Shown here: positions 34,676 through 43,806 of the stretch, piece after piece
How the letters are laid out: the number at the start of each line of letters is the position of its first letter
Numbering within the stretch: position 1 is the stretch's first letter
Assembly (NCBI GenBank): GCA_030601845.1
Contig: JAUWAY010000005.1
Span: 24,792 to 88,791, forward strand
Length of the DNA stretch: 64,000 nt
Direction: 5' to 3'
Source: Phycisphaerae bacterium
Lineage (GTDB): Bacteria; Planctomycetota; Phycisphaerae; Sedimentisphaerales; Anaerobacaceae
Made by a program: the position numbers and the translations under genes
Notes under the pieces: generated by a model
Told to the model about the DNA's origin: nothing
The model's input: only the letters and a program-made list of their open reading frames with translations
Database searches by the model: none

Positions 34676-35875
34676 CTAAATGAGAATTCCTGCAATCGCT
34701 GCCGTCATAAACGCGGCAAGTGAGCCGCCAATCATTGCCCGCAATCCCATCTTCGCAAAATCTTTTCTGCGAGTGGGTACGAGCGAGCCGTATCCGCCGA
34801 TCTGAATGGCGATTGAACCGAAATTTGCAAAGCCACATAAAGCGTAGGTGGCAATGGTAAAAGACCTTTGTGAAATCACATCTTTGTATTTGACTAGATC
34901 GAGATAGGCCACAAACTCATTCAAGATTGTCTTCTTACCCATAAGCATACCGACGGTGCGGGCGTCATTCCATTCGATGCCCATCACCCAGGCCAGCGGT
35001 GCGCACAACCAGCCAAGCATACGTTCCAGCGTCAGTGGCGCGCCCAGTATATCAGGCAATAGGGATAACAACCAGTTCAGCAGGGCCACGAACGCGATAA
35101 AGCAGATGAGCATCGCAGCGATATTGATGGCCAGCTTTGCTCCTTCAGATGCACCGCGACACGCAGCATCAAGGATGTTGGTGTCTTGTTTGGGGATGTC
35201 CACCTTAACAGCGCCTTTGGTGAGGGATTGCTCGCTTTCGGGAATCATAATCTTGGCAATCACCAGCGCCGCTGGCGCCGAAATGATCGAAGCCGTTAGC
35301 AAATGTCCTGCGTCGGCACCTAAACCCGCATAGGCCGCCAAGGTGGCACCCGAGATGGTGGCCATACCGCCCGTCATCATCGCCATCAATTCAGACCGTG
35401 TCATTGTTTTCATATAGGGCTTAATGACCAGCGGGGCCTCGGCCATTCCAACAAAGACGTTCGCAGCAGTAGCAAGGGACTCGGAACCTGAAACGTCCAT
35501 AACGTATACCATCACTTTCGCCATAAACTCGGCGACCTTCTGCAATATGCCGAGGTGGAAGAGCACAGCCATTAAGGATGATATGAAAACTATAGTCGGC
35601 AATACTGAAAAGGCAAAGAAATGCTCCTTGAAGGCGCTTCCGAAAACGAACTCTGCGCCGGCATCCGAAAATCTAATCACCTCAGTTACAAGGTCCCGAG
35701 CATAAGAAAACATCAGCCGGCCGGGCCAGGTCCGCAAAATGAGCACGGCTAATATGAACTGCAGAACTACCCCACTGACAATCAACCTGATGTTCATCCG
35801 TCTGCGGTCGACTGACAACAGCCAGGCCAGAAGCAGCATTGCCAGCAGTCCAGATAAACTGACGATGCGTTCCAT
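34676..35875 (-). CDS. Concentrative nucleoside transporter (CNT/NupC family)
   Basis: 399 residues from the ATG at 35875 (a GTG four codons earlier is possible). Ten or so hydrophobic segments with family motifs: FGSAFKEHFFAFSVLPTIVF, VFVGMAEAPLVIKPYMKTMT (substrate site), TSELM-type RSELMAMMTGGMATISGATL, KTILNEFVAYLDL and YALCGFANFGSIAIQIGG. It imports nucleosides by H+ or Na+ symport. It diverges from selA; the convergent TerB-like gene ends 71 bp away. Confidence 0.95.
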   Translation of the reverse strand: MERIVSLSGLLAMLLLAWLLSVDRRRMNIRLIVSGVVLQFILAVLILRTWPGRLMFSYARDLVTEVIRFSDAGAEFVFGSAFKEHFFAFSVLPTIVFISSLMAVLFHLGILQKVAEFMAKVMVYVMDVSGSESLATAANVFVGMAEAPLVIKPYMKTMTRSELMAMMTGGMATISGATLAAYAGLGADAGHLLTASIISAPAALVIAKIMIPESEQSLTKGAVKVDIPKQDTNILDAACRGASEGAKLAINIAAMLICFIAFVALLNWLLSLLPDILGAPLTLERMLGWLCAPLAWVMGIEWNDARTVGMLMGKKTILNEFVAYLDLVKYKDVISQRSFTIATYALCGFANFGSIAIQIGGYGSLVPTRRKDFAKMGLRAMIGGSLAAFMTAAIAGILI

Positions 35876-36095
35876 ATAAAACCGCACCTTTCATCGATAA
35901 CTAACAACCAACAGGGCCTTTCTTAGACATCGGCCGAACTGTCCTGCTATCGCCAATAAACTTCCGAAAAACAAGACAAATCAAGTTCAAATGCAAATCG
36001 TTTGCTTTTCTTTGCCAATTATGTAAAATGAACGCTCCTTCATCGGTTCTTTTGGATAATATACAGGATATTGTATTGAGGCCCTGAAGTGGATT

Positions 36096-37511
36096 ATGGC
36101 AAAGCAAAACGAACAATTGTTGCGAAAACTGCCCTCGGTGGATGCCCTGTTAAAAGCGCCGGACCTGCAAAGTTGCATCAGTAACATTCCCGGAAAGGTG
36201 GTGGTCAATTCAATCCGCCAGGCAGTCGACGAAATTCGAGAGCTTCTTATTGCCCAGGAAGTATCTAAGATAGATGAAGACACGGTTCGTCAAAAAATCA
36301 TAGCCGAAACTAAGCGTCGTCTCGAAGCGGTTATGTCCCCGCACTATCGCAGAGTCATCAACGCAACGGGTATCATTTTGCATACCGGCCTGGGTCGCGC
36401 ACCTCTGCCGGTCCAGGCACTGCAACAAATCCAGGACCAGCTTCAGAGCTACTCACTGCTCCAGCTGGATATTGAAACCGGCAAACGCTCAAAACGCGAT
36501 GGGCGTATCGAATGGCTGCTCCAGCAACTGACCGGCGCCGAGGCAGCCACTGTCGTTAATAATAATGCCGCCGCCACAGCTATTGTATTAAATACTGTCG
36601 CGAAGGATAAAGAGGTCATCGTTTCCCGGGGCCAGCTTGTTGAAATCGGCGGCTCATTTCGCCTGCCGGACGTTATGGCTTTCAGCGGCGCAAAACTCGT
36701 TGAGGTCGGCACCACCAACAAAACCCACCCTCACGACTACGCCGATGCCATTACCGAAAACACCGCTGCAATTCTACGCGTACATCCCAGCAATTACAAA
36801 ATTCAAGGATTCTCCTCGGAAGTACCGCTCGATGAGCTCGTTGAAATCGCACACGCGCACGGACTGATTATGATCGACGACGTCGGAGCCGGTGCCCTTA
36901 TAGATTTTTCCCGTTTCGGATTTGAGCCTGAACCCACTCTGACCGAATCGATTAGCACCGGCGCTGACATTGTCACTTCAAGTGCTGACAAACTGATAGG
37001 CGCCTCGCAGGGAGGAATCATCCTCGGTAAAGCCAAACTGATAAATGCGATACGCAAAAATCAATTCGCCAGGATTGTCCGCGTCGGAAAACTTACTCTT
37101 GCAGCACTGGAAGCAACCTTGAAGCTCTTTCTCGATGAAACCACCGCTCTCTCCGAGGTCCCCATTCTGCAAATGCTGATGAGGGACACCTCCGAAATCA
37201 CTGATGAAGCGCAGCGTTTTGCCTCACAGCTGCGCAAAGGCATCTCTAATGCAGCTGTTACAACCACCCCCGGTTTTTCGCAGATGGGCAGCGGTTCCCT
37301 GCCCACACAGAATCTCGCAACAACACTGGTAGCCCTGCGACCGGAAAAAATCAGCGCAGAATCACTGACCAAACAGCTTCGCCTCTACCGCCCGCCGATT
37401 TTTACCCGCATCCAGAACGACCAGGTACTCATCGACCCACGCACTCTGCGTGGTGGGGATGGAAAGAAAATCATCGAAGCGCTGCTCGAGATTCTCGGCC
37501 AAAGAGACTAA
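36096..37511 (+). CDS. selA: L-seryl-tRNA(Sec) selenium transferase
   Basis: 471 residues, the family length. A fold-type I PLP enzyme that converts Ser-tRNA(Sec) to Sec-tRNA(Sec) with selenophosphate. Signatures: RLPSVDALL-type N-terminus (LRKLPSVDALLKAPDL), RVINATGIILHTGLGRAPLP, VVNNNAAATAIVLN, SRGQLVEIGGSFRLPDVM, VEVGTTNKTHPHDY, and the PLP lysine in SSADKLIGASQGGIILG. It lies 5 bp ahead of selB, a selenocysteine operon. No tRNA-Sec or selenophosphate synthetase is in the window. Confidence 0.97.
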   Translation: MAKQNEQLLRKLPSVDALLKAPDLQSCISNIPGKVVVNSIRQAVDEIRELLIAQEVSKIDEDTVRQKIIAETKRRLEAVMSPHYRRVINATGIILHTGLGRAPLPVQALQQIQDQLQSYSLLQLDIETGKRSKRDGRIEWLLQQLTGAEAATVVNNNAAATAIVLNTVAKDKEVIVSRGQLVEIGGSFRLPDVMAFSGAKLVEVGTTNKTHPHDYADAITENTAAILRVHPSNYKIQGFSSEVPLDELVEIAHAHGLIMIDDVGAGALIDFSRFGFEPEPTLTESISTGADIVTSSADKLIGASQGGIILGKAKLINAIRKNQFARIVRVGKLTLAALEATLKLFLDETTALSEVPILQMLMRDTSEITDEAQRFASQLRKGISNAAVTTTPGFSQMGSGSLPTQNLATTLVALRPEKISAESLTKQLRLYRPPIFTRIQNDQVLIDPRTLRGGDGKKIIEALLEILGQRD

Positions 37512-37516
37512 AACCT

Positions 37517-39463
37517 ATGGGGACAACCCAAATCAATATTACACTTGGCACTGCCGGTCATATAGACCACGGCAAAACAGCCCTGATAAAGTGCCTGACC
37601 GGATGCGATACCGACCGGCTCAAAGCCGAAAAGCAGCGCGGAATGTCTATCGACCTTGGATTTGCACCCTGCAGAATCTCCGGTATGGAAATCGGTATCG
37701 TCGATGTCCCCGGTCATGAGAATTTTATAAAAACAATGGTTGCCGGTGCAAGCGGTATCGATGGCGTTATTTTCGTTATTGCTGCTGACGATGGTGTTAT
37801 GCCCCAAACGCGTGAACATCTCGATATCCTCACCCTGCTCGGTGTCAAACACGGCGTCGTGGCTTTGACAAAAGTGGATTGCATCGAGCCGGACCGTCTT
37901 CAAATTGTTACTGCCGAGGTTAAGAACTTTCTTGTGGGTACATTTTTGCAGAACGCCCCCGTCCTTCCTCTATCCAGCATAACAGGACAGGGCTTCGATG
38001 CCTTCTACGAAGCACTGAAAGAGCTCGTCAGTACCATCAAGCCGAAACAAACCGATGGAGTATTTCGAATGCCGGTTGAGCGGGCCTTCTCTCTCAAGGG
38101 CTACGGCACAGTCGTTGCCGGCATCCCGGTTTCAGGTGCAACCAAAACCGGAGACGAGGTCCTGCTTCTGCCACAGGAAACCAAAGGCCGAATAAAAGCA
38201 ATACAGGTCTACAAAAGAGACAGTGATACCGCTGTAACCGGCCAGTGTGCAGCGCTTAATATCCCTCAGTTGGACTATAAAACTATCAGGCGCGGCAACG
38301 TGGTTACCATCGGCGAGTATTTCTCACCCCAGCAGTGGTATCTCTGTAAACTTCACGTCCTCGGCTCAAATAAAATCACGCTTAAAACCGGCACCACCAT
38401 AAAATTTCACACCGGAACCTCAGAAATCCTCTCGACAATCTATCTAATGCAAGCCAATAATGTCACTGCCGGCCAGGAATGTATCGTTCAATTCAAATTA
38501 AGCACGCCTGTCGTAGCAGCACCGGGGGATCGGTTCATATTGCGAAGTCTCTCGCCCGTCCGGACAGTAGGTGGCGGAATGATTATAGAGGCAATCCCAA
38601 AAAAGCTAAAACGTAGCCACCCCGAGATACTCCAGGATGCTAAGACCCGGGCAAAAGCCGTACTTACACGGAAGGATTTTGTTGAATACTGTATAAAAAC
38701 CGCCAACGCCTCAGCCGCTAATGAAACTGGGCTTTCACTTCGTACAAAGATACTGTCAAACCAGTTGAAGGAAATCCTTGCGGAACTTATCCGCGAGGAA
38801 AAAGTACTCAGTTTGGCTGCCCCCCCTGCCTCAAAGTGCTATATCCATAGTGACAGCGCCGCTTATGCTCAGCAACGGCTGCTTAACATAGTCAGTGAGT
38901 TTCACCGCGCCAGACCCGAAAGCCCCGGAATTAGCACCGAGCAATTTTACGGAGCGTCAGGCCTCAAAAAGAATGTCTTCGATGGTCTTGTTAGACTGCT
39001 CATTTCACAGGGCAAACTTGTGCAAAGAAAACATCGCCTCGCCTTGCCAGACCATCGCGAAACATTCAACCAGGACGAACAAAAATTGCTCGAGACCGTC
39101 GATTCACTTTTCAAAAACCGGCCATTTAATCCACCAAAACGCGAAGAAATTATTGAATACGCCACAGCCACCCAGGAAACGGTACAGAAAATTCTGCAAA
39201 TACTAATCGAGCAGGAAAATCTTGTGCAGGTCGAAAACAATCTTCTTTTCCACTATACCGCTGTTGAGCGAGCTCGCAAAATTCTAACTTCGTTTATCGA
39301 GAAAGAAGGAAAGCTCGAAAGTGTAAAGTTCAAGTATCTCCTTGATACGACCAGAAAATTCGCTATTCCGCTGCTTGACTACTTCGACCGCATCGGCCTG
39401 ACACGCCGTGTCGGCAACACTCGATATTTGAAAACACCTGCCGGGCCTGTTTCAGATAGTTAA
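37517..39463 (+). CDS. selB: Selenocysteine-specific elongation factor SelB
   Basis: 648 residues. The GTPase domain has GTAGHIDHGKTALIKCLTG (P-loop), the RGMSIDLGFA switch, DVPGHENF and the ALTKVD G4 motif. EF-Tu-like domains 2-4 follow, with GYGTVVAGIPVSG. The C-terminal 280 residues form tandem winged helices (DHRETFNQDEQKLLETVDSL, ATQETVQKILQILIEQENLV) that bind the SECIS hairpin in mRNA. It delivers Sec-tRNA to UGA codons. Confidence 0.97.
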   Translation: MGTTQINITLGTAGHIDHGKTALIKCLTGCDTDRLKAEKQRGMSIDLGFAPCRISGMEIGIVDVPGHENFIKTMVAGASGIDGVIFVIAADDGVMPQTREHLDILTLLGVKHGVVALTKVDCIEPDRLQIVTAEVKNFLVGTFLQNAPVLPLSSITGQGFDAFYEALKELVSTIKPKQTDGVFRMPVERAFSLKGYGTVVAGIPVSGATKTGDEVLLLPQETKGRIKAIQVYKRDSDTAVTGQCAALNIPQLDYKTIRRGNVVTIGEYFSPQQWYLCKLHVLGSNKITLKTGTTIKFHTGTSEILSTIYLMQANNVTAGQECIVQFKLSTPVVAAPGDRFILRSLSPVRTVGGGMIIEAIPKKLKRSHPEILQDAKTRAKAVLTRKDFVEYCIKTANASAANETGLSLRTKILSNQLKEILAELIREEKVLSLAAPPASKCYIHSDSAAYAQQRLLNIVSEFHRARPESPGISTEQFYGASGLKKNVFDGLVRLLISQGKLVQRKHRLALPDHRETFNQDEQKLLETVDSLFKNRPFNPPKREEIIEYATATQETVQKILQILIEQENLVQVENNLLFHYTAVERARKILTSFIEKEGKLESVKFKYLLDTTRKFAIPLLDYFDRIGLTRRVGNTRYLKTPAGPVSDS

Positions 39464-39671
39464 GTGACTGTTACCGCTTGAACCTTACAGCTAAAATAAC
39501 AGTCTCATTTCAGAAACTTGGTCGCCCTTGAAAAACAAGAACTTAGAAGAATCTGCGACGTTTGGCGTAATCTCTGTCTCCATAAACAGATATGGAACAT
39601 TTTCAATTAAAGCAGACCACAAGAAAAAAAACGTCATAGATGCGAAAAAACACCACAAAAACAAACTTTTG

Positions 39672-39701
39672 TTGGCGGTTTGGCGTAATTAACGATATAA
39701 T
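39672..39701 (+). promoter_or_regulatory. Probable promoter of the tmRNA gene
   Basis: TTGGCG (39672-39677), an 18-bp spacer and a perfect TATAAT (39696-39701), about 60 bp before the mature tmRNA 5' end, in an otherwise gene-free 300 bp. Confidence 0.55.
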
Positions 39702-39762
39702 ATAATAGCGTAGGTGCAGGCGGCTTATTGAGCCCTGCACCGCATCTTTGAAAAGTGAATAT

Positions 39763-40115
39763 GGGGGCGAATGGCTTCGACCGGATGGCGGAGAGCCAAG
39801 TTGCATGTCCAGGACGCCGGTTGGCCTGGCTAATCATCCGGCAAAAAATTTAAGCGACAACTATCAGTTGCGCATGGCTGCCTAATTTGGCAGCCCGTCC
39901 TGCCTGACTTTGCCTGCGGGTCTGGTAAGGGCGTCAAACAGCAGGCTGGCCGAACCGGTTGTTCGGGCCCGCAACCCAAGAAATAAACCCGAAATAGCCG
40001 AGTTAAGAGCCTGTCGTTTGGCGCTTAATGAGGCGAAAAAACAATTAAACGACTAAGCATGTAGACGCTTGTCTCGAAACATCTCGGGACGGGGGTTCGA
40101 ATCCCCCCGCCTCCA
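39763..40115 (+). ncRNA. ssrA: tmRNA (ssrA)
   Basis: 353 nt. The 5' end GGGGGCGAATGGCTTCGACC and 3' end GGGGTTCGAATCCCCCCGCC with final TCCA form the alanyl tRNA-like domain; the acceptor stem GGGGGCG pairs with CGCCTCC. The tag frame starts at the resume codon GCA (39841) and reads AKNLSDNYQLRMAA then TAA (39883-39885). Tag degradation signals usually end LAA; this ends MAA. It rescues stalled ribosomes with SmpB. CCA is not encoded. Confidence 0.95.
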
Positions 40116-40150
40116 GTCTTCGCTCGGAGCGGTAGCGTAGAGCGAAGACT
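40115..40150 (+). terminator. Hairpin after tmRNA
   Basis: AGTCTTCGCTC (40115-40125) pairs perfectly with GAGCGAAGACT (40140-40150). There is no clear T-run, so it may act in processing as well as termination. Confidence 0.5.
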
Positions 40151-40229
40151 GCCGCGTCGGAGTGTAAGCGAAGACGGGCTGTCTTTACCTTCACAAATCA
40201 GAATATAACTTTTTTGAAAGGTAATGATT

Positions 40230-40850
40230 ATGAAGAAGTTGTCAAAAACAGTTTGTATTGTGATTTTAGTCTGCCTGCCGGCAATTGCAATTCTATATGC
40301 AAAAGCCACAGCTGAGCCGGTAGTGCTTGTTGAAGCATTGATAGTACAGGTCGGCAGCGAAGCATCGCAAACATTAGGGATGGATGTATTTGAACCTGGC
40401 GCAGAAGTAACCATACCCGTTGCGGAACTGCTGTGGTTGCTGGCAGATGCTAATAGCGCAAAGCTCATTGCCTCGGCAAAACTCAAGGTGCCGGCCGGCG
40501 AAACAGCTAAGGTCGGTACCGGGGAGAAAGTAAAATTCCTTATCAAAAAAGACGATGGTTCCCTCGAGCAGAAGACCACAGATACGCCCATTGGGACGAC
40601 ATTGGAAGCAACACCAGTTATTGATAAAGATGGGGACATTTTATTGGATTTTAAGTTTGAGCATTTTTCAGCAGCTCCAGCGAAGGAGATTGACCCTCAA
40701 ACGTCTTTACCGATAGGCCCCCCGATAATCAGCATTCAATCAGAAAGGAGTCGGCTGAAACTCAAATCCGGTGAATCGATGATTGCCGGGGGTTGGACGA
40801 ACGTCGCAGCGCAGCGATTCGTCCTCGTGCGAGCTACAATTCTGGAATAG
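40230..40850 (+). CDS. Exported secretin-like domain protein
   Basis: 206 residues from the second ATG (40230), which is better spaced from AAGG than the first (40224). Signal peptide (TVCIVILVCLPAIAILYAKA). The mature part resembles the conserved beta domain of type II/III secretins: ASAKLKVPAGETAKVGTGEK, TDTPIGTTLEATPVIDKDGD, and a C-terminal RLKLKSGESMIAGGWTN like the secretin GExxxIGGL block. The N-domains and full pore are missing, so it may be an accessory or orphan secretin-like protein. Confidence 0.6.
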   Translation: MKKLSKTVCIVILVCLPAIAILYAKATAEPVVLVEALIVQVGSEASQTLGMDVFEPGAEVTIPVAELLWLLADANSAKLIASAKLKVPAGETAKVGTGEKVKFLIKKDDGSLEQKTTDTPIGTTLEATPVIDKDGDILLDFKFEHFSAAPAKEIDPQTSLPIGPPIISIQSERSRLKLKSGESMIAGGWTNVAAQRFVLVRATILE

Positions 40851-40856
40851 TTTACT

Positions 40857-41366
40857 ATGATAACTGCGGAGGAAATAATAAGATTTTTTGGAATGAAGCC
40901 GCTGCCGGACGAGGGTGGTTATTATGTTGAGACGTATCGGTGCCGGGAGAAGATTGCCCGGGCCGGCCTGCCGGCAAGATATACCGGCGAAAGAAATTTT
41001 GCCACGGCGATTCTTTACCTTCTCACACCTGATACATTCTCCACTCTGCACCGAGTTGCCGGCGATGAGATATTTCATTTTTACTTAGGCGATGCAGTAA
41101 CAATGCTGCAGCTTCACCCGGACGGGTCCTCTGAAGTAATAGATTTAGGCCCGGATATAATGACGGGCCAGCGTGTGCAGGTTACGGTGCCGCGAAGTAC
41201 CTGGCAGGGATGTTTCTTGAAGCAAGGAGGTAAGTTTGCTTTAATGGGAACGACTATCGCGCCGGGTTTTGAATTCGCGGACTTCGAGGCCGGGGCCAGA
41301 GATGAGTTACTGGCGAAATACCCCGGCCAACGGGACCTTATCCTGAGGCTTACTCGGGAAGAATAG
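40857..41366 (+). CDS. Cupin_5 (DUF985) family protein
   Basis: 169 residues. MITAEEIIRFFGMKPLPDEG and YVETYRCREK start the DUF985 cupin; YLLTPDTFSTLHRVAGDEIFH contains the cupin HxxxxDE metal-binding pattern, then VPRSTWQGCFLKQGGKFALM and GTTIAPGFEFADFE close the barrel. The substrate is unknown; relatives resemble sugar-binding cupins. It lies 6 bp after the secretin-like gene. Confidence 0.92.
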   Translation: MITAEEIIRFFGMKPLPDEGGYYVETYRCREKIARAGLPARYTGERNFATAILYLLTPDTFSTLHRVAGDEIFHFYLGDAVTMLQLHPDGSSEVIDLGPDIMTGQRVQVTVPRSTWQGCFLKQGGKFALMGTTIAPGFEFADFEAGARDELLAKYPGQRDLILRLTREE

Positions 41367-41410
41367 TAGGCAGAGAAAAAACAGATTAACCAATTAAAAA
41401 AGGGAAAGTT

Positions 41411-42667
41411 ATGAAAGAATTGATAAAACTAACACAAAAAAGGAACGCCAAATGTGCGATGGGGACGCTTACTTCTGTGAGCAACTGGCCTTTATTAATT
41501 TGTATCTTTTTGCTGATTTTTTTAGGTGCCACCGGTTGTGGGCAAAATTACGGATTTGATGGCCTGGGTATGGGTATGGGGAATTTGCCTCGTTTGTCAA
41601 ATGCCAAGACGCGCTCGATAAGTCCGGAGAATTTCACCGGTGAAAAAGGCAAGGGTGGTATGGCGACAGAAGGCACGGGGGCCATGCCAGGGCGCGAGCT
41701 CGGACTGGGCTGGAAGATTTCTCCTTCAATCAATATTGACCCCGGCCAGACCTTTGTGCTCGCCGACATCAAAGGCACCGGCGCCATCCAGCATATCTGG
41801 ATGACCCCTACCGGAAACAATCGGCTCACTATCCTGCGGATTTACTGGGACGGCGAAAAGAGGCCGTCCGTCGAATGCCCCGTGGGTGACTTCTTCGCCT
41901 GCGGGATGGGGCAGTATGTCAAGGTTACCTCATTAGCGGTTTGCGTCAATCCCAAAAGCGGCTTCAACTGTTATTGGGAGATGCCCTTTCGCAAACGCTG
42001 CAAAATTACGATGACCAATATCGACGAGAAGCGGATGAGACTGTATTACCAGATTGACTATACGCTGACCGACGTTCCGGAAGATGCGGCTTATTTCCAT
42101 GCGCAATTCCGCAGGACCAACCCGCTGCCGTACAAAGGGGTTTATACAATTCTTGACGGTGTACGCGGACGGGGACACTACGTTGGGACCTATATGACGT
42201 GGGGGTCAAACAGTCCCGGCTGGTGGGGCGAAGGCGAGATAAAGTTCTTTATGGATGGCGACAAGGAATTCCCCACAATTTGCGGTACCGGAACGGAAGA
42301 TTATTTCTGCGGTTCCTACGGCTTTAACAAACCGGGAACGCGACCGGGAACGCGTGAGTATCAGGAATTCAATACCGCTTATGCGGGTATGCCGCAGGTA
42401 ATCAAGGCCGCTGCAGAGGTGGTCAAGGATGGCAAGGTAATCAAGCCCAAGACGCAGCCGCGCTTCGGCCTGTACCGCTGGCATATTATGGACCCGGTCA
42501 GGTTTGAAAAGGACCTGAAAGTAACAATGCAGGCATTAGGATGGCAGACCGGCAGGAGGTATCTGCCCCTGCAGGATGATATCTCTTCGGTTGCATTCTG
42601 GTATCAAACCGAGCCCCACGCCGCTTTTCCGAAACTGCCCGATAAGGATTACCTGCAAATCAAATAG
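41411..42667 (+). CDS. Exported DUF2961 / GH172-family protein
   Basis: 418 residues. A signal or lipoprotein leader ends LGATGCGQ. DUF2961 features: SPENFTGEKGKGGMATEGTG, IKGTGAIQHIWMTPT, ILRIYWDGEKRPSVECPVGD, and the glutamate motif TICGTGTEDYFCGSYGF. GH172 enzymes act on fructofuranosyl or arabinofuranosyl linkages. A short in-frame doubling (PGTRPGT) follows the motif. It is in the same direction as the methyltransferase 65 bp downstream. Confidence 0.9.
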   Translation: MKELIKLTQKRNAKCAMGTLTSVSNWPLLICIFLLIFLGATGCGQNYGFDGLGMGMGNLPRLSNAKTRSISPENFTGEKGKGGMATEGTGAMPGRELGLGWKISPSINIDPGQTFVLADIKGTGAIQHIWMTPTGNNRLTILRIYWDGEKRPSVECPVGDFFACGMGQYVKVTSLAVCVNPKSGFNCYWEMPFRKRCKITMTNIDEKRMRLYYQIDYTLTDVPEDAAYFHAQFRRTNPLPYKGVYTILDGVRGRGHYVGTYMTWGSNSPGWWGEGEIKFFMDGDKEFPTICGTGTEDYFCGSYGFNKPGTRPGTREYQEFNTAYAGMPQVIKAAAEVVKDGKVIKPKTQPRFGLYRWHIMDPVRFEKDLKVTMQALGWQTGRRYLPLQDDISSVAFWYQTEPHAAFPKLPDKDYLQIK

Positions 42668-42732
42668 CGGTTATAAGGCGGACAAACTGATTTTGCATTT
42701 TTATAAGAAAACAATATACGAGCCAGAAAGGT

Positions 42733-43782
42733 ATGACCAAAAAGAAATTAAGCAGCAGGGAACGCGTTTTTGCAATGCTCAAAGGCGGGCAGGTTGACCC
42801 CGCCCCTCGGAGGAGCGGGGTTGACCATTTGCCCCTTATGCCCATTACTATGCAATTCGCCGGTGACCTTATCGGCAGAAAATACTATGACTATGCGATG
42901 GACCATAAGGTCCTGGTTGAAGGGCAGTTGAGAGTGGCTGAAGAATTTGACTTCGACTATGTCTCCTGTATATCCGACCCAACGAGGGAGGCGGCAGACT
43001 GCGGAGCAGCGATTATTTATAAAGAGGATTCTCCGCCGGCTATAGATAACCAGAATGCCCTGCTGGCCGATAAAACCAAACTTGCCAGTCTGAAGATGCC
43101 CGATGTTCTTGGCGGCGGCCGAATGCACGACAGGGTCAAAGCAGCCGAGCTTTTTAAGGACAAAGCAGCTAACGACAAAATTATCGAGGGCTGGATTGAA
43201 GGGCCTTGTGCCGAAGGCGCCGACCTGCGCGGTATCAATACTATAATGATGGACTTCTATGAAGAGCCCGAATTTATTCGGGAGCTATTTGAATTTGTAA
43301 TTGAAATGGAATTGAACTTTGCCAGGTGCCAGATTGAGGCCGGCGTCGATTTGATTGGTATCGGAGATGCTGCTGCCTCGCTTATTGGGCCAAAGCTATA
43401 TGAGGAATTCGTCTGGCCTTATGAAAAGCGGCTGATAGACGGCGTTCATAAGCTGGGGGCGGCGGTTCGGCTGCACATCTGCGGCGACACACGAGCTATT
43501 CTCGAAGGTATGGGGCGGCTGGGCTGTGAAATCGTTGACCTGGACTATCTTGCCCCGATTTCTAAGGGCAGGGAAAAGATGGGGCCCGCCCAGGTGCTGC
43601 TCGGCAATATCGACCCCGTATCGGTCCTGCAGGATGGCACAGCCGAGCAGGTCTATCGGGCCATAGAGCAGTGTCATAAAGAGGCGGGCGGCAATTTTAT
43701 TGTCGGTGCCGGCTGTGAAGTTACTCGCAGCACGCCACACGAGAACCTGCGCGTGCTTACAGATTACGCCCTCTCACACTAA
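42733..43782 (+). CDS. UroD/MtaA-superfamily methyltransferase-like protein
   Basis: 349 residues. The uroporphyrinogen-decarboxylase fold, MtaA/CmuA branch rather than HemE: RERVFAMLKGG, MPITMQFAGDLIGR, GWIEGPCAEGADL and the zinc-type motif RLHICGDTRAIL, then VLLGNIDPVSVLQDG. Such proteins move methyl groups between corrinoid proteins and thiols. Residues 22-30 (DPAPRRSGV) are a 9-codon insertion made by a GC palindrome flanked by GTTGAC duplications; without it the N-terminus would read GGQVDHLPLMPITM, as in relatives. The frame is preserved, so the gene is probably functional. Confidence 0.88.
   Translation: MTKKKLSSRERVFAMLKGGQVDPAPRRSGVDHLPLMPITMQFAGDLIGRKYYDYAMDHKVLVEGQLRVAEEFDFDYVSCISDPTREAADCGAAIIYKEDSPPAIDNQNALLADKTKLASLKMPDVLGGGRMHDRVKAAELFKDKAANDKIIEGWIEGPCAEGADLRGINTIMMDFYEEPEFIRELFEFVIEMELNFARCQIEAGVDLIGIGDAAASLIGPKLYEEFVWPYEKRLIDGVHKLGAAVRLHICGDTRAILEGMGRLGCEIVDLDYLAPISKGREKMGPAQVLLGNIDPVSVLQDGTAEQVYRAIEQCHKEAGGNFIVGAGCEVTRSTPHENLRVLTDYALSH
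42793..42825 (+). repeat. In-frame palindromic insertion with flanking duplication
   Basis: GTTGAC at 42793-42798 and again at 42820-42825 flank CCCGCCCCTCGGAGGAGCGG with a final G. Net gain 27 bp, nine codons. Family C palindrome. Confidence 0.85.
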
Positions 43783-43806
43783 GGCAAATCTTTGTTTGGG
43801 TGTATT

